Shown here in pieces: positions 49,383 through 59,704 of a DNA stretch of 64,000 nt; positions within the stretch are counted from its first letter, which is position 1, and each line of letters starts with the position of its first letter. Origin of the DNA: Pyrocephalus nanus. Its lineage: Eukaryota; Chordata; Aves; Passeriformes; Tyrannidae. A program made the position numbers and the translations under genes. The stretch covers positions 4,708,001 through 4,772,000 of the forward strand of contig CM076272.1 of the NCBI GenBank assembly GCA_038380795.1, given 5' to 3'. The notes below the pieces were generated by a model, which did no database searches, was not told the DNA's origin, and saw nothing but the letters and a program-made list of their open reading frames with translations.

Positions 49383-50965
49383 TGACCCCAAAGAGGAAAA
49401 AGGTGCCTTTTCCTGCTCAGCTGGGGCTTGGGAGACTGTGCAAGGGTTATTGTTAGCAGGAGACGGGTAGGGCTTGCTCCAGAGATGCCAGTGGAGGAGC
49501 ATCTTCCTGGCGTTCCTGAGCTTGCAGGGTGCCTGCTCAGCTGGATAAACTGTGCTTAGTCTCTGCTACTGTCACAGGGTTTGCTTCTGCAGTCACGTTG
49601 TGCTCTGGGTTCCTGTCCTTTTCCCTTCTCTCTCTCCAATGTCCAGGCAGGATGTTGGCCTGCAAACCACCACCTCTGCTGCCCCAAGGCCTGGCTGCTG
49701 CCATCTCCTCTGGCTTCTCCTCAGCAGATGACACCCTGGAGCCTCTCCTAAGGAGCCCTTGCAAACCTGCTGAGGGGAGCATGGATATTGTGGAATCACT
49801 GCTCAGCCTTTCAGACTGTCACCTCTCTTCGGGATTTGGCCAGCTGACCCATCCTCCTCCTGCTCTGTTGTCCTCAGGGTAAGGAGCTCAGCTCTAAGTG
49901 TCCTCCATCCAGAGGAGTTTCTTTGGATGGTGTTTTCCTTGGAGAAAAAAAACAGCGATGCTGCTGTCCCATAGAACTGGGACAGGTGTGATTGTTGTCC
50001 TCTGGTGGTTGGGGTTGCCGTGCTGGAAACGGTGTTCACCTGAAAGTAGGGAATCTATGAGAGAAATCCTGTCTGGATGGGACTATTGTATGTGTGTCTT
50101 GGTCTTAGCAGAGCGATATCCTCTGTTATGGCTGGAAACCTTTTATGGTTGAAATTTAAATTAAAAATAGTGGATTAACAGTTACTACTGCTTCCTATTT
50201 TTAAAAGTTGGATTTTTTCCCTCTTTTCTTCTCCCAGCATGGTGTGAAGTGGTACCTTGGTCAGGTGCTTTGGTCACCACAGGGAGCTGCTGCTGGTGAG
50301 GGTGGGGGAAGGATGGCCCTGGCCCTGGGAAGGGTGCTGTGTTCCCAAGGGGGATGCTCTGTTCCCAGGGACAATGCTCTGCTCCCCAGGCATTGCTCTG
50401 TGTGTGCAGAGAGGCTCTTCACCACCCCATCCCAGCTCCCTGCTCTCATCTCACTTATCCCCCTGCCTTGCCAGACTCCCTTTCACCCACAGCCAGGTGT
50501 GAGAGCCCACAGGGCCTGGGATGCTCCATGGGGGACCCCCAACCCCACACCTTCCACTAGAGCCTGGTATTGTGATCCAGGTTAAGCATCACACCAAAAT
50601 TGTCCCATTTTCCAGGGTGTCTGCACCAGCATGCCCCCAAAACCACCATCCTGGGAGTGGCTCTGTGACATTCCCACCCTGGGAAGGGCCAGGCTCCCGG
50701 GAGCACCCCGCTCTCCCTGCCGCGGCATCGCCGGGTGGTCCGTTCCTTCCAGAACATCTATTTTGGTCGCGTAAAACTTGCCGGGGAGCAGGAACAGGGA
50801 ACAGGCAGCGTGTGAATCACTCGGGGCCAACGGGTTTAAAAATAAACCCAAGCGGCGGCGAGGAGCAGCCACTGAGCCCCCGGATTCCGGCAGGATTGTG
50901 CTCCCAGCATCCCAACCCACCCGTGGGCGCCAGCACCGGCCAGGGGGGTTTATTGGGACACGCAG
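49383..50965. other. spacer downstream of HEXA
   Basis: 1.6 kb of unique sequence with no recognised gene. It includes an AT-rich stretch at about 50,140-50,210. Short tandem similarity occurs at 50,340-50,400 (units of tgctctgttcccaggg type). Confidence 0.65.
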
Positions 50966-52075
50966 GCACGTGTCTGCTTGTAAACACGTGTGCATCATGT
51001 GTGTGCTTTTAAACGTGTGTGCATTGTGTGTGCTTGTAAACATGCGTGTGCATTGTGTGTGCTTGTAAACATGCGTGTGCATTGTGTGTGCATCCTGTGT
51101 GTGCTTGTAAACATGCATGCGTTGTGTGTGCATTGTATGTGCATTGTGTGTGCTTGTAAACACCTGCTTGTAAACGTGTGTTCATCATGTCTGCATCCTG
51201 TGTGTGCTTGTAAACGTGTGTGCATTTGTGTACTTGTAAATGTGTGTGCATCGTGTGTGCTTGTAAACGTGTTCCTCATGTGTGCTTTTAAACACGTATG
51301 CACATTGTGTGTGCATCGTGTGCTTGTAAACGTGTGTTCATCATGTGTGCATCCTGTGTGTGCTTGTAAACATGTGCATTGTGTGCTTCTAAACACATGC
51401 ACATGCTTGCACACACATGCAAACAGGCCTTTGCACACATGTGCACGTGATTGCACACATGGGCCTTTGAACAGGTGTGCATTCAGGTACATGCTTGCAC
51501 ACACACGTGCACATGCACACATCCATGTGGACCCTTGCACATGTGTGCACTCATGTACACACATGCATGTGGGTCCTTGCAGACAGGCACTTGTTGACAC
51601 TCTTGTACACACATGCACATAGGCAGCTGCCCACGTGCACTGACACACTTGCACACACATGTACACACTTGCACACGTGCACTTGGCTTCTTGCACACAC
51701 GTGCATTCACGTACACGCACACACGTGCCTATGGGTCCTTACAAGCACATACATTGCTGTACGTGCTTGCACAGACGTGCACACTTGCACACACGTGCAA
51801 ATGTCCCCCCGGCCATTGCACAGGCTCACACATGGGCCTGCAGCTGCACGTGTCTGTGCACGTCCTTGCCTGTACTCTCACACACGTGGACTCTGGCTGC
51901 CACACGTGCATGCTTGCAGCACATGTATGTGTTTGCACACACTTGCACACACACCAAGCCACGTGCTTGAACATACATGCACGTGCTTGTGTAGACTAGC
52001 ACACACACAGCACCCTTGCACACCCACGTGCCCACACAGCACATGCTTGCACACTCACACAGCTGCACACGCATG
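50966..52075. repeat. minisatellite with strand-polarity switch (GT-type then CA-type)
   Basis: From about 50,966 to 51,390 the plus strand is built of roughly 29-bp units with core gtgtgcttgtaaacgtgtgt and gcat spacers (more than ten copies of cttgtaaac). From about 51,390 to 52,075 it is built of the opposite type, cttgcacacacatgcac and related units. The array is therefore inverted around 51,390. Long open frames on both strands here are repeat artefacts (His/Thr-rich repeats). Confidence 0.85.
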
Positions 52076-52111
52076 GCAGTGCCAGGGAAGCTGGGCACCC
52101 CCAGCTGCTGC

Positions 52112-52190
52112 TCTGGGACTAATTAATTAATTAACGACCACACCAGGTATTAAAGCCGCTCAGTCTAATTACAGATTTTTTGGGTGACAT
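52112..52190 (+). promoter_or_regulatory. candidate homeodomain-site island upstream of CELF6
   Basis: A short AT-rich island between two repeat arrays with ctaattaattaattaacg and gtctaattacag: several TAATTA cores, the site for Antp/paired-type homeodomain proteins. It is about 0.95 kb upstream of the CELF6 ATG. The function is inferred only from the motifs. Confidence 0.35.
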
Positions 52191-52389
52191 GAGGTGCACG
52201 AGGGAGGTGCTTCCTTCCCTCCCCCCCAGTCTGGGGCAGCCCCAGGGGGGCAACAGGGATGATATGGGATCCATGGAGGTGAAAAACCCAACAAAGTGTC
52301 CAAATTGTCCCTTTCTGAGCTTTTCCTTGATCTAAGGTGGGCAACAGAGGGGTGTTATCTCTGGAACCTACTGAGCGGTGCAGGGGGTA

Positions 52390-52800
52390 AGGTGGGCGGC
52401 TGCTCAGCCCCTTGTCCAGCCTTAACGGGGGTCAGGGGGGTGAAGGGGGGCAATGGGGAGGATGGAGGTGTTGAGGGGTGTGGGGGGGATGCAGGTGATA
52501 AGGGGACCCGGGAAAGGGAGGGAGATGGGACGTAATGACGGTGACAGGGGGGAAGAGGTGAAAGGGGGTACATTGGGGGGCGATGAGGGGGATGGAGGGT
52601 TGCAGGGCAGGACAGGGGGTGATGGGAGAGACGGGGGTGCTGATGGGGGTGATGGGGGATAATGAGGGACATAGGGGGCAATGGACCGGGAGGGTGATGA
52701 GAGATGGTGGGGACTGATGGGGGATATTGGGGTGAGGGGGGACACGGGGGGTGATGGATCAGGAGGGTGATGGGGGTTATGGGGGGGGTCCGGGCCAGCC
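52390..52800 (+). repeat. G-rich degenerate tandem array upstream of CELF6
   Basis: Runs of 3-8 G on the plus strand, spaced by short tgatg/ataatg elements (for example gggggtgatgggggataatg). Many windows satisfy four G-runs within 30 bp, so G-quadruplexes are possible. It ends where the CELF6 promoter begins. Confidence 0.75.
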
Positions 52801-52914
52801 CGGCAGGGGGCAGCAGTGGGCGGAGCCCGCTGCCCCTCATCCCGCCCCCTCATCCTGATTGGCCGCCACTCCCTCATTATGCTAATACGGCGCGGGTGGG
52901 CGGGGCCAGCTGTC

Positions 52915-52922
52915 TGACGTCA
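52915..52922. promoter_or_regulatory. CELF6: palindromic CRE (TGACGTCA)
   Basis: Perfect 8-bp cAMP response element, 200 bp upstream of the CELF6 ATG and within the CpG island, where functional CREs usually lie. Confidence 0.75.
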
Positions 52923-52944
52923 CGGGCCCGCGGGCGGGCGCGGG

Positions 52945-53090
52945 CCGAGCCGAGCCGAGCGGGGCCGAGCGGGGCGGTGCCGAGCGGGGCCGAGCGGGGC
53001 CGGGCCGAGCCGAGCGGAGCCGAGCCGAGCCGAGCCTAGCCGAGCGGAGCCGAGCCGAGCCGAGCCGAGCCGAGCCGAGCCGAGCGGGGC
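52945..53090. repeat. CCGAG/CGGGG pentamer array in the CELF6 promoter
   Basis: About 28 pentamers, mostly gagcc and gggcc/gagcg variants, including one run of at least seven perfect gccga units near 53,050-53,085. It lies between the CRE and the ATG, so it is probably part of the 5' UTR or start region. Confidence 0.85.
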
Positions 53091-53123
53091 GGTGCCAAAC
53101 GGGCGGGCGGTGCCGGGCGGGCC

Positions 53124-53373
53124 ATGGCGGCGGCGGCGGCGGCGGCGGGCGAGGCGGCGGGGGCGGCGTTCAGCACCGCGAACAGCGGCCGGGTGAACGG
53201 GCTGAGCCGCCCGCCCGGCGCCATCGCCATGAAGGACCACGACGCCATCAAGCTGTTCGTGGGGCAGATCCCGCGCAACCTGGAGGAGAGCGACCTCAAG
53301 CCGCTCTTCGAGGAGTTCGGCCGCATCTACGAGCTCACCGTGCTCAAGGATCGCTTCACCGGCATGCACAAAG
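53124..53373 (+). CDS. CELF6: CELF6 coding exon 1
   Basis: Residues 1-83, phase 1 exit at AAA G|gtgcgg. ATG with GCC in front and G at +4 (strong Kozak). A GCG triplet run encodes seven Ala after Met1. It holds RNP2 (LFVGQI) of RRM1. Confidence 0.96.
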
Positions 53374-56300
53374 GTGCGGGGGCGCCGGGCCGGGGACACC
53401 CCCCGGGTGGGACACCGTGAGGGGGGCACCCGGGGATGGGGCTGGCCTGAGGGGAGGTATCACTCAGGTGGGACACCCTGGGGAGGGGGGGAACGACTCT
53501 CAGGTGAGGCACCGCTCAGGTGGGACACCCTGAGGGGGGGACACACCCTCAGCTGAGGTACTGCTCGGGTAGGACACCCTGAGGTGTAGTGCCCTGAAAC
53601 AGGGGGACCCCTCAGGTGGGAGACCCTTGAGATATGGCACCTGAGTAAGAGGCATCCATAAGGTGGGACATCCCGAGGTGGGGGAGACCCCTCCAGTGAG
53701 GGACCAGTGGAGGGACCCCTCAGGTGAAGGGTCTTGTCCCTTAGGTGGGATGCCCTGATGTGAAGACCCCCTTGAGGTGAGGTACCCCTGAGGTGGGACA
53801 CCCTCAGATGGGGCACCCAGATGTGGGGCTCTCCTAACGTGACGTAGCTGCCCCTCGAGTGGCATGCTTGAGGTGGAGAGCTCTCAGATAGGGGAACCCC
53901 TCAGGTGGGACACCCTGAGGTGGGAAAACATGAGGTGGAGGACCCTGCTATAGGGAGACCCCTGAGGTGAAGACACCCCTTAGGTGGGACACCCCTGAGG
54001 TGAAGGCACCCCTGAGGTGTATACTACTCAGATGGGACACCCCTGAGGTGGGACACCTCTGAGGTGAATACTACTCAGGTGGGACAACCTGAGATGTAGC
54101 ACCTAACTATGGGGCACCCCTGAGGTGGAACATCCTAAGGTGGAGTGCCCTGAGATGGGGTGGGTACCTGTCCAGTGGGACATCCTGAGATGGAGCACCC
54201 TGAGACAGGGGAACCTCTGAGATGGGACATCCCTGACATGGGACAACCCTGAGATGAAGGCACACCTGAGGTGAGGTACCTTGGAGATGGGACACTCTTG
54301 AGGTGAAGACACCCAAGTATGCAGCACCCCTGAGGTGAAGGCACCCCTGAGGTGGGATAACGTGAGGTGGAGCACCCCGAGGTACAGGTACCCCTCATGT
54401 GGGGCACTTTGATACGTGGCACCCATGGTCTGCAAACACCCCTGAGGTGGGACATGCTGGCATGGGGCATCTCTGAGATGGGGGTACCCCTGAGGAGGTG
54501 TACCCCTGAAATTAAGGTACTCCTGTGGTGGGACACCCTGAGGTGGGGCACCCAAATGTGAGACACCCCTCAGTTAAGTTACACTTGAGGTGGAACTATC
54601 CTTGATTTGGAGGTACCCGTTAAGTATGGGGCGCCCCAAGGAGGAGATACCTCTGAAGTGAAGGTACCCCTGAGTTGGGGGCACCATTGAAATGGAGCTA
54701 CACCTGACATGGGCCACACTGCTATGGGGTACCCCTGAGGTGCCCAGTATGGGGCATCCCTAAGGTGGAGCCATCCCTGAGGTGATGGTACTGAGGTGGG
54801 GGCACCCCAGTATGGGGCATCCTGGTGTGTGGGCCCCTTGAGATTGGGGTACCCCGGAGAAAGAGGCCCCCATCAAAAGTGGAAGAACCTCTGGGATGGG
54901 AACAACTGGGGGGCAGCCATGTGGGGGGCACTCTCGTGGAGTTAAGGTGCTGCCAGCCATCTGTCTTGGGGGCACCCTGGGATCAGAGTACTGTAGGGCT
55001 GGGAGCACCCCAATGGATTTTGGGACACTGCCTAGGCTGGGGGCACCTATCTGGCATTGGGGAACCTACATGAGTTTTGGGTAGCTCTGGATTTGGAGCA
55101 CCCCTGGGGTGGAGGCACTCACCTGGTATCCAGGCACCCAGCATGGATGGGGCCCCCCTGGCTGCACCGTGCCCCCGGTGCTGTGTGGCACCATGATATG
55201 GGGTGCAGATCTCCAGCACCCTGAGCAGCGACACACCGAGGGGCTCACAAGGCACCTCCGGGGCCCCTCCAGAAACCCCCTTCCTCGAGCCGGGGTCTGC
55301 AGCGCTGGAGCAGTGTCAGGGCACCCTGAGTGTCACCCGGGCAGGATCCACACGCTGCCACCGAGCCCCTGTGCCACAGGCAGTGCCTGTTTCACCACCA
55401 CTTTTGGGAAGCCGAAACTCAGCACTTGCGGATGTGGCCCCATCGGCCATAGGGCAGCCGCCTGGACTCCACCATTCTCAGCACCGTGGCCTTCGAAATG
55501 TCATCAGGTGCCTCTGAAGCTGTTTGTGTGCCTGGAACAATGGGATTTGCACCTTTCCAGGCCCCCTCGGCACTCCTTCCATCACAGGCTTCAACGGCTG
55601 CGGCCCAGCCGTGTGATTTAATTGCGGACGCTCCTCCAATTTGAACGGCATCCTCCCTTCCAGCGAGCCTCTGGAGTGGAATTGCTCCCGCGCCTGCCCT
55701 CCGAACTTCTCTGGAACACCCAGGCACTGTCCACATTGTCGCCTGCAGGGAAAAGGGGGAAAAAAAAGAGAAGAGTGGAGAGGAGGAAGCCAATGTGATT
55801 GCAGATGGTAAACACTGGAAATGGCACCGGGACTGAGGCGAGCTTCTGTGCTGATCTCCACTTCCCACCCGCAGTGACTGGATCTAGGGGGGATCTCTCC
55901 TTGCTCCCCATGAGGGCAGATGTCCCCAACGCCCCAAGGCGGGTGAGGGACCCCATTCCTCAGTGTCCCCCACCCTGCCGCGGTACTGCCTCTCCTCCCA
56001 GCACGCTGATTGTACTTATTAAGAGTTATTAATACTTAATCAGCTGGCAGATTTAATTGTGCCAATATTAAAAATGCATCAATGTCAATTTTATTCATTA
56101 AATATTTACTTTGTTGAAGGGAAACTGTTTTGCTGCTGTTTTAATATCACTTTCAGATGCTTTTGGATGTGACCCCAGCAAACTGGGGGGGAGCCCTCGG
56201 GGAGGGAGCAGCACAGCGGCAGCACGAGGACCGGGAATGCTCTGGGAGAGACTGAGAGAAGAGGATCGGACCCTGTCCCCAGGGCTCCCGTGTCGCCGCC

Positions 56301-59300
56301 AGCTCTGTGTGAGCGAGCGGCTCGGCAGCGTGAGTCAGCGTGGGAAAACCTCACCCCAGGCGCATTCCCGATTCCCGAAGCACCGCGATGTTGGAGGAGC
56401 TGGAGCGCTTTCACCACACAAGTCTCATCCCAAGGAGGATGCTCAGGGCTGGGAGAAGTGTGGTGGCAAACCGGGATGTGTGGCCTTGACACCAAGAGAG
56501 CTTCTTCCTGGAGGACGTGGGCTGTGGCTTTCCCCAAAGCCTGGGGCTGGAGCAGCACTGCCCATGTGCTGCCTGCTCCTGCCTCGATCCTTCCTCTATC
56601 CCACTGCTCCATCTCCCACCCTGTTTTGGGGATGAGCTCTGGCTGCACTGGTGCCCACCTGGGTGTCTGGGTGCCAGGGTACCAGGTTGCCACATGCCAG
56701 GGTGCTGGGTGCAAGGGTGAAGGGATGCAGGATTCCATGGTGCTGAGGTGCTGGATGCCACCATGCCAGGTTGCAGGGATGCTAGATGCCATTCTGCCAG
56801 TGTGCTGGAATGCTGGATGCCATGGTGCCAAGGTGCTGGATTCCACAGTGCCAGGATGCTGAGGTGCTGAATGCCACCATGCCAGGTTGCAGGTGTGCTG
56901 GATGCTAGGGTACCGGGGTGCCAGTTGCCATGGTGTTGAGTACCAGGGTACCGGGCTGTCAGGGTGCTGGGATGCTGGACACCGTCGTGCTGGGGTGCTG
57001 GATGCCAGGGTGCTGAGACATCTCAGTGGCATATTATCCATGCCACCAGTTCCCCATGTGCACGGGGCTCTGCAGTAGTGCCAGGCCAGATGCTGATCCC
57101 TTCTCCCCGTCTCCACAGGCTGTGCCTTCCTCACCTACTGCGCCCGCGACTCGGCGCTGAAGGCTCAGAGCGCCCTGCATGAGCAGAAGACGCTGCCAGG
57201 GGTAAGTGACACCGGGGGATCGGGGTGAGCCGGGGTGGGGGCCAGTGACACCCCCCCGGGGTATGGGAGCCACTTCCAGCGGCCGCAAACCGAGGCATCG
57301 ATTTTCCTGCCACCCACGTGCTGTTGCGCTTTCTGTGGGCTCCGACCTCCCAAGCTTAACAAAGTGAAAATAAATATTTAATTATTCGCCTAAATAAAAA
57401 TCAATAGGCCCGCGGGTTGGCTGGGGAACGCGCCGGGGCCCGTGAATATCAATCCCTGCTGCGGGTGCGCGGGGCTGGCAGAGGGGGATGAGGGTCGAGG
57501 GGATGTGGCTTCCTGAGATGTGCTGTCACTGGGCAGGCTGGGCACTGGCAGGTTTAAGAGTTAATAGCCCATTTCGGCAGCCTAAAGGAGGCAGGGTCAG
57601 GCCCTGCATATGGGTTGGGTCTCACCAGGCACACAGGTGAGGTGTATGGCTGCTGTGGCTGCTGGGCCCTTGCCACAGGGTGAGCACAGGGAGGTGAGCA
57701 TGTGGGTGTGTGGGCACAAGCCCTGCCTGGGCACATGTTGGCGCACACCCCTCTGTGCCTGTGTGTTCGTGGTGGGCATGAGGGGCATCTGGGCAGGTGT
57801 GGCTGTGTGCTCAAACCCCTGTGCTGGTGCTCCCACCTGCATGTGCTACCCTGTCTGTGCCTGTGCCCACCTCGCTGTGCTTGTGAACACTCCTCTGTGC
57901 CCACCTCTGTACTTGTGCACACCCCACGGTTGCTTGTGCACACCTGGGCATGACTGTGAAAACATCTCTGTATCTGTGAACACACCTCCGTGCTTGTGCA
58001 CACCTATGTGTGCCTGTGAACCTCTCTACATGTGCACACCCCTCTGTGCTTGTGCACCCCTCCTGTACCTGTGCACACCCGTGTGTGCTTGTACAACCCC
58101 CCTGTACCTGTGCTCACACCTCTATACCTGTGCTTACACCTGTACCTGTGCTCACACACCCTGTACTTGCTCACACCTCTGTATCTGTGCTCACACCTGT
58201 ACCTGTGCTCACACACCTGTACCTGTGCTCACACACATGTACCTGCTCACACCTGTACCTGCTCACCTCTATACCTGTGCTCACACCTGTACCTGTGCTC
58301 ACACACCATGTACCAGCTCACACCTGTACCTGCTCACACCTGTACCTGTGCTCGCCCCTCCACCTGAGCACCCCCCTCCCCACTTCCCTCCTCCCCTCTC
58401 CCTCCTTCAGGCCACGCCTCCGCGCAGCGCGGGGGCGTAACCAGGCAGGGGCGTGTCCAGGATCGGGGGCGTGTCACCCGTAGGCCCCGCCCATTGGTCC
58501 CGCCCCTCGGCCCGGCCCGGCCCGGCTCGGCTCGGCGGGGCTGCGGCCGCCCCGCCCCTGCCCCGCCCCCCGCGCAGCTGCGCGAGCCCAGCCGAGCCCA
58601 TCCGAACCGAGCCGAGCTCAGCCGAGCCCAGCCGAACTGAGCCGAGCCGAGCCGAGCCCAGCCGAGCCGCCTCGGGTGGAGCCGCCGTGCCGGTCCGGCC
58701 GGTCCGGCCATGCAGCTGCCGCAGGTGCCGGCACCCGGGCCGCGGCCGCCCGTGCTGTGGGTGCCCGCCGGGTCCAAGATCCTCTGCATCGAGGTAGGGC
58801 CCCGCCTTTGTCTGCTGCCGCCTCCGCTCCGCCCGGCCCGGCACGGCCCGGCACCGCCCGGCAGCCTCTGCCCGCGCCAGCGTGGGGGGGCTGAGCCCAG
58901 GGAGGTTGTAGGAGTGATGTGGGTGATGGTGAGGGGCTGTATCTGTTCCCAGGGATGCTGTGTGGGAGTGGGGGTGATAGCAAGGGGTATATCAGCTCCC
59001 GGGGATGGGCACGGAGAAATGTTGGCAGGGGTGATGGTGAAGGGATGTATCTGAACACAGGGATGGGGATGGAAACGAGGATGGAGGGGTGTTGGTGAGG
59101 GGGTGTATCTGCTCCCAGGGATGGGCTTGGGTATGGAGCAGTGTTGGTGATCAGGATGTGTTTGCACACAGGGATAGGGATGAAGATGGAGGGGTGTTAG
59201 TGATCAGAATGTATTTGCACACAGGGATAAGGATGGAGGGGTGTTGATGAGCAGAGTGCATCAGCATGCAGGATTGGGGTGTGAGTGCTGGTGTGCAGGG

Positions 59301-59665
59301 TGTATCTGCACCCATAGATGGGGGGTGTGGATGTTGCAGGGTGTATCTGCACCCAGGGATGGGGATGGAGGGGTGTTGGAGAGTGGATGTATCTGCTTCC
59401 AGGGATGGTGATGGAGGGGTGTTGCTGAGCAGGGTGTATCTGCAGCCATAAAAGGGGTGTGTGAGTGGAGGTGTTGCCGAGCAGGATGTATCTGCTCCCA
59501 GGGATGGGGATGGACGGGTGTTGGTGAGGGGGTGTATCTGCACCCACGGATAGGGTGTGGGGGTGTTTTTGAGTGGGGTGTATCTGCACCCAGAGATGGG
59601 GTGCATGCGTTGACAGGGCAGTTGTTGGTGCTGAGGATGTCTTTGCACTCAGGGATAGGGGTTGT

Positions 59666-59704
<39 letters not shown>

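Larger units (their letters stand above)
52801..53123 (+). promoter_or_regulatory. CELF6: CELF6 main promoter and 5' UTR (CpG island)
   Basis: Contains GC boxes (cccgcccc at about 52,841 and gggcggggcc at about 52,898), an inverted CCAAT box (ATTGG, 52858-52862), an octamer-like ATGCTAAT (52879-52886) and a full palindromic CRE, TGACGTCA (52915-52922). It is followed by an array of CCGAG pentamers up to about 53,090. No TATA box. The CRE suggests activity-dependent CREB/ATF control, which would fit a neuronal gene. Confidence 0.8.
53374..57118. other. CELF6: CELF6 intron 1
   Basis: 3.7 kb intron. The first 1.5 kb is a minisatellite (separate entry). 54,850-55,980 is GC-rich, mostly unique sequence. 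55,985-56,170 is an AT-rich island that looks like a conserved element. 56,640-57,020 is another tandem repeat, ending about 100 bp before the exon 2 acceptor. Confidence 0.8.

Noticed and set aside
50995..51720. 241-codon minus-strand frame and a 210-codon plus-strand frame, His/Thr/Cys-rich
   Set aside because: They are translations of the GT/CA minisatellite in frames where the unit has no stop.
56106..57134. 342-codon minus-strand open frame
   Set aside because: Most of it is the 56.6-57.0 kb tandem repeat read as Trp/His/Pro units, and it runs antisense across CELF6 exon 2.
57610..58440. 276-codon plus-strand frame with Cys/His/Thr repeats
   Set aside because: The spaced Cys/His look zinc-finger-like but come from the ctgtgctcacac repeat. 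There is no real C2H2 spacing or linker.
58334..59167. 277-codon minus-strand frame opposite the candidate alternative exon
   Set aside because: Composition-driven: it covers the pentamer array (ARLGS repeats) and the start of a minisatellite.
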